NCBI RefSeq assembly: GCF_002811955.1
Contig: NZ_NPEF01000209.1
Span: forward strand, 1-6,753
Origin: Leptospira ellisii
GTDB taxonomy: Bacteria > Spirochaetota > Leptospiria > Leptospirales > Leptospiraceae
Length of the DNA: 6,753 nucleotides
Direction of reading: 5' to 3'
Shown: one piece after another, positions 5,898 to 6,753 of the stretch
How the letters are laid out: each line of letters opens with the position of its first letter
Numbering within the stretch: position 1 is the first letter of the stretch
Position numbers and translations under genes: made by a program
The notes under the pieces: generated by a model
Database searches by the model: none
What the model was told of the DNA's origin: nothing
Seen by the model: only the letters and a program-made list of their open reading frames with translations

Positions 5898-5912
5898 CCT
5901 CTTAAGAAGAGG
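5898..5912. promoter_or_regulatory. Perfect dyad upstream of the XRE-cupin gene, candidate autoregulatory operator
   Basis: CCTCTT-AAG-AAGAGG is a perfect 6+3+6 palindrome centred 32 bp before the preferred TTG start of the regulator gene. Small XRE-family repressors often bind such dyads at their own promoter, so autoregulation is likely. In RNA it could also fold as a hairpin with a tight three-base loop. Confidence 0.5.
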
Positions 5913-5936
5913 GAATTTAGAAGTAAGGTGGCTCCC

Positions 5937-6563
5937 TTGCAAACGATGACGGCCCGCAACTTAGATACAGAAACCCCGCTTCCGCATTCTTCGGAAAAAA
6001 CTCCGGATGATTTTTTGACCAGTTTTTTAGGAGATAAAATCCGAAAACGAAGACTGGAGCTCGGGCTTTCGATGGAGAAGGTCGCACAAATCGCGCAGGT
6101 CAGTCGCGGAATGCTCGGTTTGATAGAGACCGGAAAGACGACTCCGAGCATCGCCATTCTTTGGAAATTGTCCAAAGCGCTCCGCACACAAGTCGCGGAA
6201 TTTCTGCCGGACGTTTCCTTACACGGCCCTAAGATATTTAAGAAGGAAGAATCCAAACTTCTTTCACTTCATAAGGATCAATTGAGCGCTCGCGTTTTGT
6301 ATAAGGACGAGGAGAATTATCTGGAATTCCTGGAAGTGGAAGTCGCGCCGGGCAGATATCCTTTACCGATCTGGTTTCAAAAACAGAAATCGCAAACCGT
6401 TTCCTTGGTTCAAGGAGAAGTGGGTTTGGTTTTGGGAGGTAAGAAGAATCAGCTTTCTCCCGGTGATACGGCCGTGTTTTTGGCCAGGGATTTGCAGGAG
6501 ATCTTCAACCCGGGGCAGGGAAAAGCCCGTCTTTTCTGGATCAGCTCCACCGTTAGTTTATAA
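5937..6563 (+). CDS. XRE-family transcriptional regulator with C-terminal cupin domain
   Basis: The protein combines an N-terminal helix-turn-helix of the XRE/Cro-CI type (about 31-91, with the core SMEKVAQIAQVSRGMLGLIE at 45-64) and a C-terminal cupin-like beta-barrel (about 130-208). This architecture is typical of small-molecule-sensing regulators such as the SutR/PuuR group. The cupin keeps LSPGD (173-177) and a downstream FN (190-191) but has no histidines where metal ligands normally sit, so it probably binds a ligand or dimerises without metal. The start chosen is TTG 5937, because AGGTGG (5925-5930) stands six bases before it. GTG 5928 overlaps that site and ATG 5946 is rather far from it. 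About 30 disordered residues precede the HTH. The gene is separated from the upstream gene by a terminator and has a palindrome before it, so it is probably monocistronic. Its target is unknown. Confidence 0.9.
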   Translation: MQTMTARNLDTETPLPHSSEKTPDDFLTSFLGDKIRKRRLELGLSMEKVAQIAQVSRGMLGLIETGKTTPSIAILWKLSKALRTQVAEFLPDVSLHGPKIFKKEESKLLSLHKDQLSARVLYKDEENYLEFLEVEVAPGRYPLPIWFQKQKSQTVSLVQGEVGLVLGGKKNQLSPGDTAVFLARDLQEIFNPGQGKARLFWISSTVSL

Positions 6564-6753
6564 TATTCTAATTTAATTATTCGATTTCGCCCGAAGAGGA
6601 TCCGTTTGTCCGGATCCGATCGGATTCGTATTTTCGATTTTGCGTCTTCGATTCCGCTGTCGCCCCGTTCCGAGGACGATTCGGTGATCGGACCTGATTT
6701 TATTCCCCGTTTCGATCTTCCGTTTTTTTCTCCGCCGTCTCCAAGCGTATTAT
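6564..6753. other. Right-edge segment with possible truncated gene, strand unresolved
   Basis: The first 25 bases are AT-rich spacer; the rest has gene-like GC content, so part of it may be coding. Two readings compete. On the plus strand, TTG at 6606 follows AGAGGA with five-base spacing and stays open to the edge (49 codons, rich in Ser, Pro, Asp and Phe). On the minus strand, 6753-6700 could be the end of a convergent gene whose last residues are ETAEKKTEDRNGE before TAA. The purine-rich minus strand mildly favours the second. Neither can be assigned a family. Confidence 0.3.
6598..6617. repeat. Inverted repeat after the XRE-cupin gene
   Basis: GGATCCG (6598-6604) and CGGATCC (6611-6617) form a perfect seven-pair stem with loop TTTGTC, 34 bp after the regulator stop. 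No T-run follows on either strand, so a classical intrinsic terminator is not supported. It may be a weak terminator, an RNA-end stabiliser, or a regulator site. Confidence 0.35.

Noticed and set aside
5798..6256. Minus-strand open frame of 152 codons across the terminator and the HTH region
   Set aside because: It crosses a strong plus-strand terminator and mirrors the helix-turn-helix coding region; no recognisable protein features.

Overview
The window most resembles a chromosomal segment from a spirochaete of the genus Leptospira, probably one of its higher-GC species. I infer this from gene content, the frequent use of GTG or TTG starts, GC near 50% in genes against AT-rich gaps, and a lipoprotein-like signal sequence. 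The species cannot be named from the sequence alone. Six complete protein genes, one edge-truncated gene and several regulatory-looking sites can be supported. I see no tRNA, rRNA, CRISPR array, insertion sequence or phage gene.

Left part (1-1322). Two genes on the minus strand form a translationally coupled pair. A signal-peptide-bearing two-domain rhodanese (215-1099) overlaps by ATGA the start of a putative lipoprotein that runs off the left edge (1-218). Upstream of the rhodanese is a 223-bp divergent intergenic region. It is AT-rich and carries a nearly perfect tandem 20-bp repeat (1197-1236), a likely operator, and a sigma70-like promoter facing right.

Centre-left (1323-3306). Three plus-strand genes follow: a DUF4395 membrane protein with two CxxC motifs, a carboxymuconolactone decarboxylase/AhpD-like protein with a CPYC motif, and the radical SAM protein ArsS. 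The last two are the known arsenosugar-biosynthesis pair. ArsS is thought to move a 5'-deoxyadenosyl group onto dimethylarsenite made by ArsM, but no arsM is in the window. A good promoter candidate sits just before the CPYC gene. The rhodanese, the double-CxxC membrane protein, the CPYC protein and the Cys-rich ArsS together make a block rich in thiol chemistry. Whether they form one system is inference.

Centre-right (3255-5723). A beta-class DNA methyltransferase of TSPPY type lies on the minus strand. Its 3' end overlaps the arsS 3' end by 52 bp, tail to tail. Its 5' end meets, and may overlap, the divergent start of a GT-C membrane glycosyltransferase (GT87/mannosyltransferase-like). The GT gene ends in a sharply AT-rich stretch that contains a hairpin plus T-run. 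A GC-rich intrinsic terminator follows at 5838-5863.

Right part (5864-6753). An XRE-cupin transcription regulator is encoded at 5937-6563, preceded by a 15-bp perfect dyad. The last 190 bases hold an inverted repeat and perhaps the beginning or end of another gene cut by the window edge.
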